In this document: positions 1 to 8,233 of the stretch, piece after piece
Position numbering within the stretch: the first letter of the stretch is position 1
Layout of the letters: the number at the start of each line of letters is the position of its first letter
NCBI GenBank assembly: GCA_052035645.1
Contig: JBPOHK010000137.1
Location: 9,333 to 73,332, forward strand
Source of the DNA: RPQJ01 sp052035645
GTDB taxonomy: Bacteria > Pseudomonadota > Gammaproteobacteria > Steroidobacterales > Steroidobacteraceae
Direction: 5' to 3'
DNA: 64,000 bases
The notes under the pieces: model-generated
Database searches by the model: none
What the model saw: only the letters and a program-made list of their open reading frames with translations
What the model was told of the DNA's origin: nothing
Made by a program: the position numbers and the translations under genes

Positions 1-24
1 GTCGATGGCGGGAACGAGCAACAT
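1..24 (-). CDS. hisA: HisA, first 8 codons only (window edge)
   Basis: Only the start is present. The minus strand from 24 reads ATG and encodes MLLVPAID, the typical N-terminus of phosphoribosylformimino-5-aminoimidazole carboxamide ribotide isomerase, the (beta-alpha)8 enzyme that follows HisH/HisF in histidine synthesis. Its ATG shares one base with the hisH stop codon (TGATG), so it is translationally coupled to hisH. The order hisH-hisA is the usual gammaproteobacterial one. Eight residues are few, but position and sequence agree. Confidence 0.8.
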
Positions 25-632
25 CAGCCGAGCTCCAGGAAATTCGCCAGCACGCGACTGCCGACCTGCGCCGAGCGTTCCGGGTGGAACTGCACGCCGA
101 AGAAGTTCTCGAACTTCACGGCGGCGGAGAACTCGCCGCCGTAGTCGGTGGTTGCGAGGGTGTACGGGCCCACGGGGGCCGCGTAGCTGTGGACGTAGTA
201 CACGTAGTCGCCGTCCTCGATGCCGCGCATCAGCGGCGAGGAACCGACCGGACGCAACTGGTTCCAGCCCATGTGCGGCACGGGCAGGTCGGGCCGTACG
301 CCGAATCGCCCGACGCGCTCGGAGATGATGCCCAGGCAGGCGGTCGACTCGCCGTCCGGGCCTTCCTCGCTCTCCGCGAACAGGAGCTGCATGCCGAGAC
401 AGATGCCGAGCACGGGCTGGCCGAGGGTCGGGATCAGCTCGACCAGTTCCAGCACGCGCAGGCGATGCATCGCGTCGTCCGCCGCGCCGACGCCGGGCAG
501 GATCACGCGGCGCCCGGCCCGGATCTCGCGCGGATCGTCGGTGAGGTGGGAGCTGGCCCCGAGGCGCTGCAACGCGTGGCGCAGCGACGCGATGTTCGCG
601 CCGCCGTTGTCGATGATGACGACGTCGGTCAT
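24..632 (-). CDS. hisH: Imidazole glycerol phosphate synthase, glutamine amidotransferase subunit HisH
   Basis: 202-residue class I glutaminase that supplies ammonia to HisF for imidazole glycerol phosphate formation. Visible motifs are the N-terminal VIIDNGGANIASL strand and loop, the nucleophile elbow GICLGMQLLF with the catalytic Cys, and the C-terminal GVQFHPERS carrying the catalytic His and Glu. Length is normal for the family. The ATG start lies 10 bases after the hisB stop, and the stop overlaps the hisA ATG by one base. It belongs to the histidine operon and should be co-transcribed from upstream of the hisR-like gene. Confidence 0.96.
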   Translation of the reverse strand: MTDVVIIDNGGANIASLRHALQRLGASSHLTDDPREIRAGRRVILPGVGAADDAMHRLRVLELVELIPTLGQPVLGICLGMQLLFAESEEGPDGESTACLGIISERVGRFGVRPDLPVPHMGWNQLRPVGSSPLMRGIEDGDYVYYVHSYAAPVGPYTLATTDYGGEFSAAVKFENFFGVQFHPERSAQVGSRVLANFLELG

Positions 633-642
633 GGCGTGCTCC

Positions 643-1719
643 TCACAGGACGCCCTTGCTGCTCGGCAGCTCGGTGCCCTCGATGCGCACGGCCTGGCGC
701 AGCGCACGACCGAGGCCCTTGAAGCAGGCCTCCACCATGTGGTGCGTATTCTCGCCCTGCACCTGGATGTGGATGGCCGCCCCGAGGCTCTCGCCGAGCG
801 AACGGAAGAAATGCGGCACGAGCTCGGTCGGCAGGCCGCCGACGGCGTCGCGGCCGAACTGGCCCTCGAAGACGGCGTAGGCGCGACCGGAGAGATCGAT
901 GGCGATCTGCGCGCGTGCCTCGTCCATCGGCAGCAGGAAACCGAAGCGCGCGATGCCGCGCTTGTCGCCGAGGGCCTCGCGCAATGCCTGCCCCAGGGCG
1001 AGCGCGCAGTCCTCGACCGTGTGGTGCTCGTCGACCTGCAGGTCGCCCTGGCAGCGCAGCTGCAGGGCAAAGCCACCGTGCCTCGCAATCTGCTCGAGCA
1101 TGTGGTCGAAGAAGCCGATGCCGGTCGCGATCGACACGGGTGCGGCCTGGTCGAGATCCACCTCGACGGTGATGTCGGTTTCCTTCGTCGCGCGCCGGAC
1201 GTGGGCCGACCGGTGGCGGCGCGACAGCCTGGCGGCGATGGCGGGCCAGGTCTCGTCGTCGGTCCCGTCGATGCGCAGGCGCAGGCCGGTGATGCCGAGG
1301 TTCGCCGCGAGTTGCATGTCCGTGTCGCGATCGCCGATCACGTAGCAGTGCGCGCGATCGAGGCTGCGCGACGCCAGGAAGTCCGTGAGCAGGCCCGTGC
1401 GCGGCTTGCGGCAGTCGCAGCCGTCCTGCGCGAAGTGCGGGCAGAAGAACTCGGCCTCGAACGCGATGCCCTGCGAGGCGAACAGCTCGCGCACGAAATC
1501 CTGCGGCCCGCGGAAGCTCGGCTCCGGGAAGGAATCGGTGCCGAGCCCGTCCTGGTTGCTCACCAGCACGAAGCGATACCCGGCCCGCTTCAGGTCGAGC
1601 AGTGCCGGTATCACGCCCGGCACCAGACGAACCTTGTGCAGCGCGTCGACCTGGAAGTCGTCGGGCTCGACGATCAGGGTGCCGTCGCGGTCGATGAACA
1701 GGATGCGATCGCCGCTCAC
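643..1719 (-). CDS. hisB: Bifunctional histidinol-phosphatase / imidazoleglycerol-phosphate dehydratase HisB
   Basis: 358-residue fusion. The N-terminal HAD phosphatase has FIDRDGTLI (nucleophile Asp) and a zinc-loop CPHFAQDGCDCRKP. The C-terminal IGP dehydratase has GIGFFDHMLEQIARHGG, DEHHTVEDCA and ENTHHMVEACFKGLG with manganese-binding His residues. It catalyses the dehydration of imidazole glycerol phosphate and, two steps later, histidinol-phosphate hydrolysis. I chose the GTG at 1717-1719 (protein begins V/MSGDRILF): it overlaps the hisC stop as GTGA and gives the length expected of gammaproteobacterial HisNB. A longer in-frame ATG at 1785 would add 22 non-conserved residues inside hisC. 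Confidence 0.95.
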   Translation of the reverse strand: MSGDRILFIDRDGTLIVEPDDFQVDALHKVRLVPGVIPALLDLKRAGYRFVLVSNQDGLGTDSFPEPSFRGPQDFVRELFASQGIAFEAEFFCPHFAQDGCDCRKPRTGLLTDFLASRSLDRAHCYVIGDRDTDMQLAANLGITGLRLRIDGTDDETWPAIAARLSRRHRSAHVRRATKETDITVEVDLDQAAPVSIATGIGFFDHMLEQIARHGGFALQLRCQGDLQVDEHHTVEDCALALGQALREALGDKRGIARFGFLLPMDEARAQIAIDLSGRAYAVFEGQFGRDAVGGLPTELVPHFFRSLGESLGAAIHIQVQGENTHHMVEACFKGLGRALRQAVRIEGTELPSSKGVL

Positions 1720-2771
1720 AGGCGCTCCAGTGCGGCCAGCAGCCGCTCGTTCTGCTCCGGCGTGCCGACGGAAATGCGCAGGCACTGGGCGAGACCGGGC
1801 GCCGTGCTGAAGTCGCGCACCAGCAGCCCCGCGGACTTGCCCGCCGCGAGCGCCGCCTGCGCATCGCGGAACCTCACCAGCACGAAATTGGCGTCCGAGG
1901 CGAACACCTGCACGACGCAGGACATCGCCTGCAGGCGCGGCGCCATCTTCGCACGCTCCGCCAGCAGCGTGCGGATGCGCGCCGCCGAACTCGCCCGCTG
2001 CGGCACTTCAGTCAGCCGCAGCACGTCCTCCACCGTGGATTCGGGGATGGCGTAGGGCGGGATGATGCGCTTCAGGAGTCCGACGATCTCTTCCGAAGCG
2101 ATCAGCGTGCCGAGGCGGGCGCCCGCCAGGGCGTAGGCCTTCGACAGGGTGCGCAGCAGCACGAGGTTCGGGAACTCGGCGAGCCGCGGCGCGAGACTCG
2201 GCCGGTCGGCGAATTCGATGTACGCCTCGTCGATGCACACGAGCGAGGTCGTGGCGAGTTCCCGGCAGACGCGCAGCATGGCCGGCTCGTCCAGCAGGTT
2301 GCCGGTCGGATTGTTGGGCGAGCAGAGGAAGACGATCTTCGCGCGACGGCCGGCTTCGATCACGCGCTCGGTGTCGAGATCGAAGCGCTCGCCCTGCAGC
2401 GGCACCTCCAGCACCTCGGCGCCCTGGATCTTCGCCGCGACCTTGTAGAAGCCGAAGGTCGGCGGCGTGATCACCACGCTGTCCTGCCCGGCGCGGCAGA
2501 ACGCCCGCACCAGCAGGTCGATGGCTTCGTCGCTGCCGCGGCCGACCAGTGCGTTTGCCACCGGCACGCCGTAGATCTGCGCCATGCGCTCGACCAGCGC
2601 CTTCGGCTGCGGCTCCGGGTACCGGTTGAGGCCGGCCGAGGTGTTGTCGCCCTGCGCGCGCCAGGGCATCTCGTTCGCGTGCATGCGCTCGACCGACGGA
2701 TCCCACTTCGCGTGCTGGTAGGGCTGCAGCGCCAGGATGTCGGGCCGGGCGAGGGAAAGCACGGAACTCAT
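1716..2771 (-). CDS. hisC: Histidinol-phosphate aminotransferase HisC
   Basis: 351-residue fold-type I PLP aminotransferase converting imidazole-acetol phosphate and glutamate to L-histidinol phosphate. Motifs: N-terminal ANEMPW, NRYPEPQP, the PNNPTGN cofactor loop, IDEAYIEF, and LLRTLSKAYALAGARLG with the PLP-binding Lys. The ATG at 2769-2771 overlaps the hisD stop as ATGA, and the hisC stop overlaps the hisB GTG, so translation is coupled on both sides. Size is typical. Confidence 0.95.
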   Translation of the reverse strand: MSSVLSLARPDILALQPYQHAKWDPSVERMHANEMPWRAQGDNTSAGLNRYPEPQPKALVERMAQIYGVPVANALVGRGSDEAIDLLVRAFCRAGQDSVVITPPTFGFYKVAAKIQGAEVLEVPLQGERFDLDTERVIEAGRRAKIVFLCSPNNPTGNLLDEPAMLRVCRELATTSLVCIDEAYIEFADRPSLAPRLAEFPNLVLLRTLSKAYALAGARLGTLIASEEIVGLLKRIIPPYAIPESTVEDVLRLTEVPQRASSAARIRTLLAERAKMAPRLQAMSCVVQVFASDANFVLVRFRDAQAALAAGKSAGLLVRDFSTAPGLAQCLRISVGTPEQNERLLAALERL

Positions 2772-4093
2772 CGAGAGGACTCCTGCGCGATGGCGTCGAG
2801 GCGCACCGAAACGGCGTTGGCGTGGGCGTCCAGCGACTCGAGGCGGGCGAGGGTGCGGGCGGTCAGGCCGAGGTCGGCGAGCCCGTCGCGCGAGACTTCC
2901 TGCACGGTCATGCGGCGCACGAAGTCCGGCACGCCGAGGCCGCTGTAGGCACGGGCATGCCCGTAGGTCGGAAGCACGTGGTTGGTGCCGCTGCAGTAGT
3001 CGCCCATGGTCTCGGGCGTCCACGCCCCGAGGAACACCGAGCCTGCGTTGACCACGCGCGGCAGCCAGCGGCGAGGCTCCGCGACCTGCAGGATCAGGTG
3101 CTCGGGTGCATAGCGGTTCGAGACGGCGAGGGCGGTCTCGAGGTCCGGCACCACCAGCACGCGACTCTCCGAGATCGATTGCGCGACGATCTCGCGGCGC
3201 GGCAGCAGCGCCATCTGCCGTTCGACCTCGGCGATGCAGGCCGACGCGACGGAGCGCGAGGTGGTGACCAGCACGACCTGTGCGTCGGTGCTGTGTTCGG
3301 CCTGGGCGAGCAGGTCGGCCGCAACGAACGCGGGTCGCGCGGTCTCGTCGGCCACGACCAGCACCTCGGACGGCCCGGCCGGCATGTCGAGGGCCGCGCC
3401 TTCGGCATCGGCGGCGACGATCTGCTTCGCGGCCGTGACCCAGGAGTTGCCGGGTCCGAAGATCTTGTCGACCTTCGGCACGCTGGCGGTGCCGTAGGCC
3501 ATCGCCGCCACAGCCTGCGCACCCCCGAGCTTGAACACCTGTTCGATGCCGCACAGCCGCGCCGCCGTGAGCACGGCCGGATCGGCGCTGCCGTCGGGCC
3601 GCGGCGGCGTGCACATGACCCGCACGGGACAGCCCGCGATGCGGGCCGGCACGGCCAGCATGATGGCCGTGGAGGGCAGCGGGGCCGTCCCCGCCGGCAC
3701 GTAGAGGCCGACGGCGTTGAGCGGGACGATCAGTCGCTCGCAGACGACGCCGGGCGAGGTCTCGATTCGGATCGGCTGCAGCGCCTGTGCCTCGTGAAAG
3801 CGCGTGACCGTCCCGATCGCCCGGCGCAGCGAGGCCAGTTGTTCGCTCGTCAGTGTCCGCTCGGCCGCAGCGAACTCCGCCGGGGTGACGGCGAAGGACT
3901 CGAGCCGCACCTTGTCGAGCTTCTCGCCGTAATCCGCGAGCGCGGCGTCGCCGCGGGCACGGACGTCGGCGACGATGCGACCGGCCTGTTCGAGCAGGGC
4001 GGCCGCCTCGCGCTGCGCCGGCCGGCGCAGCACGCGGGCGCGGCTCGACTCGTCGAGCGCCGCCCAGTCGAGGATGTCGAGGGGTCGCGTCAT
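2768..4093 (-). CDS. hisD: Histidinol dehydrogenase HisD
   Basis: 441 residues. Zinc enzyme performing the two NAD-dependent oxidations of histidinol to histidine. Recognisable motifs include FGPGNSWVTAAKQ, GPSEVLV, the EHSTDAQ segment with metal-binding residues, the HVLPTYGHARAY region and RRMTVQEVS near the end. The ATG at 4091-4093 overlaps the hisG stop by 4 bp (ATGA). The start fits the family N-terminus (MTRPLDILDW). Third gene of the operon. Confidence 0.96.
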   Translation of the reverse strand: MTRPLDILDWAALDESSRARVLRRPAQREAAALLEQAGRIVADVRARGDAALADYGEKLDKVRLESFAVTPAEFAAAERTLTSEQLASLRRAIGTVTRFHEAQALQPIRIETSPGVVCERLIVPLNAVGLYVPAGTAPLPSTAIMLAVPARIAGCPVRVMCTPPRPDGSADPAVLTAARLCGIEQVFKLGGAQAVAAMAYGTASVPKVDKIFGPGNSWVTAAKQIVAADAEGAALDMPAGPSEVLVVADETARPAFVAADLLAQAEHSTDAQVVLVTTSRSVASACIAEVERQMALLPRREIVAQSISESRVLVVPDLETALAVSNRYAPEHLILQVAEPRRWLPRVVNAGSVFLGAWTPETMGDYCSGTNHVLPTYGHARAYSGLGVPDFVRRMTVQEVSRDGLADLGLTARTLARLESLDAHANAVSVRLDAIAQESSR

Positions 4094-4992
4094 GCCAGCA
4101 TCTTTTCGACGGGCAGCACGAGCACCGCGCTCGCGCCGGCCGCCTTGAGGCTTTCGAGCGTTTCCCAGAACACGGTTTCGCGGCAGACGGCGTGCACGGC
4201 GACCTTGTCGCCCTTGCCGTCGAGCGGCAGCACGGTCGGCGATTCGCTGCCCGGCAGCAGCTTGGCGATCTGCGGCAGCGCCGAGCGGGGCGCGTGCAGC
4301 ATGATGTACTTGCTCTCCTTGACCTGCTGGACGCCGTCGATGCGCACCAGCAGGCGCCGCACCCAGTCCGCCTTCTCGTCGGGCAGGGCGATGGGCGTGC
4401 GCACCAGCGCGGCCTGGCTCTCGAGCACCACCTCGACCTCGCGCAGGTGGTTGGCGATGAGCGTCGAGCCCGTCGAGACGAGGTCGCAGATCAGGTCGGC
4501 GCGGCCGAGGCGCGGCGCGATCTCCACCGCGCCGGACAGCGTGACGACTTCCGCCGCGATCGAGCGCTCGCGCAGGAAGCGGCCGAGCACGTGCGGATAG
4601 GTGGTGGCGATGCGCTTGCCCGCGATGCTGTCGACGCCGGCGTACTCGAACTCGTCGGGCACGGCGAGCGAAAGGCGGCAGCGGCCGAAGTCGAGGCGCT
4701 GCAGCAGCTCGTAGCGCGGCGGGGCGCCCCGGGCGGCCATCGCGAGGCGCTTCTCCTCGATGACGTTCAGGCCGACGATGCCGAGGTCGCAGACGTCTTC
4801 CTGCACGAGGTCGGGAATGTCGTCGTCGCGCACGAACAGCACGTCGAGCGGCATGTTCTCGCCGTAGCACATCAGCTGGTCCTTGCCGCGGTTGAACTTC
4901 AGGCCGCAGCGGCGCAGCAGGTCGAGCGATTCGTCGGTCAGGCGGCCGGATTTCTGGACGGCGATGCGCAGCCGCTGCTGTCGGGTATCCAT
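4090..4992 (-). CDS. hisG: ATP phosphoribosyltransferase HisG (long form)
   Basis: 300 residues, the length of the long HisG form whose C-terminal ACT-like domain binds histidine for feedback inhibition, so no HisZ partner is needed. It catalyses the first committed step, ATP + PRPP to phosphoribosyl-ATP. Motifs: LRIAVQKSGRLTDES at the N-terminus, DLGIVGLNVIEE, and the PRPP loop DLICDLVSTGSTL. The ATG at 4990-4992 follows the regulator's stop by a single base, so this gene is read together with the upstream TrpR-like gene. Confidence 0.96.
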   Translation of the reverse strand: MDTRQQRLRIAVQKSGRLTDESLDLLRRCGLKFNRGKDQLMCYGENMPLDVLFVRDDDIPDLVQEDVCDLGIVGLNVIEEKRLAMAARGAPPRYELLQRLDFGRCRLSLAVPDEFEYAGVDSIAGKRIATTYPHVLGRFLRERSIAAEVVTLSGAVEIAPRLGRADLICDLVSTGSTLIANHLREVEVVLESQAALVRTPIALPDEKADWVRRLLVRIDGVQQVKESKYIMLHAPRSALPQIAKLLPGSESPTVLPLDGKGDKVAVHAVCRETVFWETLESLKAAGASAVLVLPVEKMLA

Positions 4993-4993
4993 G

Positions 4994-5302
4994 TCAACGT
5001 TCCTTCAGGCGGCGGGCCGCCAGGGCATAGCCGCCGTTGCCGGCGGCGAGGTAGCGGGCGACGCGCCCGATGGTGGTGACGCTCACGCCCGTCTGCCGGT
5101 TGATCTCGCGGTAGGGCAGGCCGTCCTGCAGCAGGCCGACGACGGTCCAGCGGTCTGAGAGGGCCTGCAGCTCGGCCGGCGTGCACAGGTCGCGGAAGAA
5201 GTCGCGGCACTCCTCGACCGTGCGCATGGTGAGCACGGCCTGCATGAGCGAGCGCTCGGCGGCCGCCTCCTGGCGGGGCGTGATGCCTCGGTGGTTCTTC
5301 AC
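4994..5302 (-). CDS. TrpR/YerC-family repressor, probable histidine operon regulator (HisR type)
   Basis: 102-residue all-helical protein of the TrpR/YerC-YecD family. The recognition region reads LQDGLPYREINRQTGVSVTTIGRVARYLAAG, a helix-turn-helix like that of TrpR, preceded by DLCTPAELQALSDRWTVVGLL. In Xanthomonadales a TrpR-family gene heads the his operon and has been predicted as its regulator (HisR); the arrangement here is the same, one base upstream of hisG. The start is GTG at 5300-5302; no strong Shine-Dalgarno is seen. A large palindrome lies 16 bp upstream, consistent with autoregulation of the whole operon. The ligand (histidine or His-tRNA) is not shown by the sequence. Confidence 0.85.
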   Translation of the reverse strand: MKNHRGITPRQEAAAERSLMQAVLTMRTVEECRDFFRDLCTPAELQALSDRWTVVGLLQDGLPYREINRQTGVSVTTIGRVARYLAAGNGGYALAARRLKER

Positions 5303-5318
5303 GGCCGGGGTGTCTCAG

Positions 5319-5346
5319 TGTATTAACGTGCTAGTACGTTAATACA
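5319..5346. promoter_or_regulatory. 28-bp palindromic operator upstream of the his operon
   Basis: Near-perfect palindrome with 11-bp arms TGTATTAACGT and ACGTTAATACA around a CTAG core; only the pair flanking CTAG mismatches. The CTAG core and the length resemble TrpR-type operators. It lies 16 bp upstream of the GTG of the TrpR-like gene and is AT-rich in an otherwise GC-rich region, so it probably overlaps the his promoter. No clean -35/-10 pair was identified on the minus strand. Confidence 0.8.
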
Positions 5347-5375
5347 TTGCTCCGACCGACGCAACCCCGCGATTC

Positions 5376-5405
5376 TTGACGCTGGCGGCGGCAAACCCCT
5401 ACACT
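5376..5405 (+). promoter_or_regulatory. Sigma-70 type promoter of the metXB riboswitch transcript
   Basis: TTGACG at 5376-5381 and TACACT at 5400-5405, separated by 18 bp. The expected transcription start, about 7 bp further, coincides with the first base of the SAM aptamer at 5413, which strongly supports the assignment. Confidence 0.75.
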
Positions 5406-5412
5406 TCGCGGA

Positions 5413-5522
5413 CTCATCGAGACCGGCTGAGGGACTGGCCCTAGGACGCCGGGGCAACCATCGGGCACAACCAGCCCGAAGTGGTGCCAACTCCACGGGG
5501 ACGCGGTCCGCCGGAAGATGAG
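5413..5522 (+). ncRNA. SAM riboswitch aptamer (SAM-I / S-box clan)
   Basis: The P1 helix is formed by CTCATC (5413-5418) and GATGAG (5517-5522). Between them are the S-box signatures: TGAGGGACTGGCCC (kink-turn side of P2, about 5428-5441), GCCGGGGCAACC (about 5448-5459), the GGTGCCAACTCC segment (about 5483-5494), and a closing P4-like hairpin GCGGTCCGC. It binds S-adenosylmethionine and lies directly upstream of metX-metB, the expected targets. Whether it is SAM-I proper or the SAM-I/IV variant needs a covariance model. Confidence 0.92.
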
Positions 5523-5536
5523 GTGCAGCGAGGCTG

Positions 5537-5554
5537 CCCCGGGTTCCCCCGGGG
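5537..5554 (+). promoter_or_regulatory. GC-rich hairpin downstream of the SAM aptamer (possible expression platform)
   Basis: Stem CCCCGGG (5537-5543) with CCCGGGG (5548-5554) around a TTCC loop, 15 bases after P1. It is followed by GTGTTGG rather than a U-tract, so it is a weak intrinsic terminator at best. The region 5523-5631 contains no other obvious terminator, so the mode of control (transcriptional, Rho-dependent or translational) is open. Confidence 0.35.
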
Positions 5555-5631
5555 GTGTTGGTCGCGGCAACCTCCGGCGCGCATCCCCCTGGAATCTCGT
5601 ACTGTTAAGTGCCCGGCCCGTGCGGGCGTGG

Positions 5632-6684
5632 ATGGATCGCGTGTCGACGTCGCCCTCGAAATCCGCCGAAGCCGGTTCCCCGGCGCTGACGATCCCGGCA
5701 GGGCATGCCCTGCGGGAGGACGTCTGTGTGCTGCCGGGCCCCCTGGCGTTGCATCACGGCGGGCGGCTGGACGGAGTCGAGATCGCCTACCGCCTGACCG
5801 GGGCGGCCGGGGCGCCGGTGGTGCTGGTCATCGGCGGCATCTCCTCGGGCCGCAACGTCTGCGCGGTGCGCGAAGGCGAATTCGGCTGGTGGGACGAGAT
5901 GGTCGGCCCGGGCAAGTCGCTCGACACCGACCGTTTCCGCGTCCTCGGCATCGACTGGCTCGGCGGCGGTCACCGCAGCACCGGGCCGGCGCGCGGCGGC
6001 AGCTTCCCGAGCATCAGCGCCTACGACCAGGTGGCCTGCCTGGTGCCGCTGCTCGAGCACCTCGGGATCGGACAGCTCTGGGCCACCATCGGCGCGTCCT
6101 ACGGCGGCATGGTCACGCTGGCGCTCGCCGAGCGGCGCCCGGAGCTGGCCGGGCGCATCGTGATCTTCAGCGCGGCCCACCGCACGCACCCGATGTCGAC
6201 GGCGTGGCGCAGCGTCCAGCGCAACATCGTCCGCTATGCCCTGCGCCACGACGAGGGCCCGCGCGGCCTGGTGCTGGCCCGGGCGCTGGCCATGGCGACC
6301 TACCGCACGGCCCGGGAGTTCGAGGAGCGCTTCGCCGCCGGGGACCCGCAGCCGGCGCCGGGCGGCGAGGGCTTCGTGTTCCCGGTGGAGCAGTACCTGA
6401 TGTCGCGCGGCGAGAGCTACGCGGCGTACTACAAGCCCGAGGCGTTCGTCTGCCTCTCGGAGTCGATCGACCTGCATCGGGTCGAGCCCGAGCGCATCAC
6501 CGCGAACATCACCCTGATCGGCGTCGAGGAAGACCAGCTCGTGCCGCTCTCCGACATCCGCGAGCTGCGCGACCGGCTGGCCGGCCACTGCCAGCTGCTC
6601 GAAATCAGTTCCCTCTACGGCCACGACGCCTTCCTGAAGGAGACGGAGGTACTGCGCGGCGTGTTCGCGCAGGCCCTCGAGTGA
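5632..6684 (+). CDS. metX: Homoserine O-acyltransferase MetX
   Basis: About 350 residues, alpha/beta-hydrolase fold. It acylates L-homoserine from an acyl-CoA, the first committed step to methionine. Motifs: ISSGRNV, the nucleophile elbow GASYGGMV with catalytic Ser, an Asp in GVEEDQLVP, and a C-terminal GHDAFL with the catalytic His. Many proteobacterial MetX proteins use succinyl-CoA instead of acetyl-CoA; the sequence alone does not let me decide. Start: ATG 5632, or GTG 5641, which is preceded by GGATGG; a longer frame back to 5518 would run into the riboswitch. It is followed after 4 bp by metB and controlled by the SAM riboswitch. Confidence 0.9.
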   Translation: MDRVSTSPSKSAEAGSPALTIPAGHALREDVCVLPGPLALHHGGRLDGVEIAYRLTGAAGAPVVLVIGGISSGRNVCAVREGEFGWWDEMVGPGKSLDTDRFRVLGIDWLGGGHRSTGPARGGSFPSISAYDQVACLVPLLEHLGIGQLWATIGASYGGMVTLALAERRPELAGRIVIFSAAHRTHPMSTAWRSVQRNIVRYALRHDEGPRGLVLARALAMATYRTAREFEERFAAGDPQPAPGGEGFVFPVEQYLMSRGESYAAYYKPEAFVCLSESIDLHRVEPERITANITLIGVEEDQLVPLSDIRELRDRLAGHCQLLEISSLYGHDAFLKETEVLRGVFAQALE

Positions 6685-6688
6685 TTCC

Positions 6689-7867
6689 ATGACCGAACCG
6701 ACCCGCAAGAACCTGTCCCGGACCACCCGCACCGTGCGCGCGGCCCTCGAGACCGACACGCAGCACGGTGCCGTGGTGCCGCCGATCCACCTGACCTCCA
6801 CGTTCGCCTTCAGCGGCTACGGCGAGAAGCGCGAGTACGACTACTCGCGTTCGGGCAACCCGACGCGCGACGCGCTGGGCGGGGCCCTGGCCGACCTCGA
6901 AGGCGGCGCGGGTGCGGTCGTCACGGCCTCCGGCATGGCCGCGGTGTCGCTCGTCACCCAGCTGTTCAAACCCGACCAGCTCGCGGTCGTGCCGCACGAC
7001 TGCTACGGCGGCACCTACCGGCTGTTCAATGCGCTGAACCAACGTGGTTCGCTGCGGGTCCGGTTCGTCGACTACCAGGCGCCCGGCGCCCTCGACGCCG
7101 CGCTTGCGGACAAGCCCGCGCTGGTCTGGATCGAGACGCCGAGCAATCCGTTGCTGCGCATCGTCGACATCGCCGAGACGGCCCGCAAGGCACACGCCGT
7201 CGGCGCGCTGGCGGTCGCGGACAACACGTTCCTTTCGCCGGTCTGGCAGCGCCCGCTCGAACTCGGGGCCGACGTGGTCGTGCACTCGACCACCAAGTAC
7301 CTGAACGGCCACAGCGACGTGGTCGGCGGCGCGGTCATCGCGGCCCGGCCGGAGACCCACGACCTGCTGAAGTGGTGGGGCAACTGCACGGGCGTGACCG
7401 GTGCGCCGTTCGACAGCTTCCTGACGCTGCGGGGCCTGCGCACCCTGCACACCCGCATGCGGGCTCACGGTGAGAACGCGGCGCGGATCGCCGAGCTGCT
7501 CGCCTCGCATGCGGCGGTGAAGACGGTCTACTACCCGGGTCTCGCCTCGCACCCGGGCCACGCCCTTGCCAAGGCACAGCAGCAGGGCTTCGGCGCCATG
7601 GTCAGTTTCGAGCTGAACGGCACGCTCGAGCATGCCAAGGCCTTCCTGCACGGGGTCGAACTGTTCTCGCTGGCGGAGTCGCTCGGCGGCGTCGAGAGTC
7701 TCGTGGCGCATCCGGCGAGCATGACTCACGCCGCGATGGACGAGGCGGCGCGGGCGAGGGCCGGCATCACCGACACGCTGGTGCGGATGTCGATCGGCAT
7801 CGAGGACGGGGATGACCTCGTACGTGACCTGCGCGCCGGGCTCGACGCGGCCCTGGCGCTGCGCTGA
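6689..7867 (+). CDS. metB: Cystathionine gamma-synthase / O-succinylhomoserine sulfhydrylase family protein
   Basis: 392-residue Cys/Met-metabolism PLP enzyme. The PLP-lysine signature STTKYLNGHSDVVGG is present near residue 204, with YSRSGNPTRDAL and ASGMAAVS upstream and SLAESLGGVESL near the end. It condenses acylated homoserine with cysteine (cystathionine) or sulfide (homocysteine); the family cannot be split reliably by eye, and coupling with metX under the SAM riboswitch places it in methionine synthesis. The ATG follows the metX stop by 4 bp. Confidence 0.9.
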   Translation: MTEPTRKNLSRTTRTVRAALETDTQHGAVVPPIHLTSTFAFSGYGEKREYDYSRSGNPTRDALGGALADLEGGAGAVVTASGMAAVSLVTQLFKPDQLAVVPHDCYGGTYRLFNALNQRGSLRVRFVDYQAPGALDAALADKPALVWIETPSNPLLRIVDIAETARKAHAVGALAVADNTFLSPVWQRPLELGADVVVHSTTKYLNGHSDVVGGAVIAARPETHDLLKWWGNCTGVTGAPFDSFLTLRGLRTLHTRMRAHGENAARIAELLASHAAVKTVYYPGLASHPGHALAKAQQQGFGAMVSFELNGTLEHAKAFLHGVELFSLAESLGGVESLVAHPASMTHAAMDEAARARAGITDTLVRMSIGIEDGDDLVRDLRAGLDAALALR

Positions 7868-7888
7868 GTCGTTGCGGGCGGTGACCGG

Positions 7889-8233
7889 TCAGCGGTCGTC
7901 CAGCCGCTGGCCGAGCAGCAGTGCCCGGACATCGCCCCCGGCGCGAAAGCTCTCGAAGAGCAGGTAGGCGGACAGGAAGAGGGCGCCGCCGAACAGCGCC
8001 ACCAGCCCGAGCACGATGCCAGACGGGCTGAAGCGGCTGCGCCAGGCCACCCACAGGCCCGACAGCGTCAGCATGCACAGGAAGTCGAGGTTGAACTGGC
8101 CCGGCCAGGCGAAGCGGGCCATGTTGCCGAAGAAGACCGGCAGCAGGTTCATGCCGTGCTGGGATGCCACGATCCCGGTGTAGATCGCGATGGCGACGAA
8201 GATCAGCACCAGTAGCGCGCGGAATGCGGTCAT
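7889..8233 (-). CDS. Small conserved membrane protein of unknown function
   Basis: 114 residues with three predicted membrane segments: about 4-24 (ALLVLIFVAIAIYTGIVAS), 47-64 (FNLDFLCMLTLSGLWVAW) and 71-93 (GIVLGLVALFGGALFLSAYL). The segment NLLPVFFGNMARFAWPGQFNLDF is typical of a conserved family of small proteobacterial inner-membrane proteins; I know of no assigned function. It converges on metB with 21 bp between the stops and is not in an operon. Confidence 0.7.
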   Translation of the reverse strand: MTAFRALLVLIFVAIAIYTGIVASQHGMNLLPVFFGNMARFAWPGQFNLDFLCMLTLSGLWVAWRSRFSPSGIVLGLVALFGGALFLSAYLLFESFRAGGDVRALLLGQRLDDR

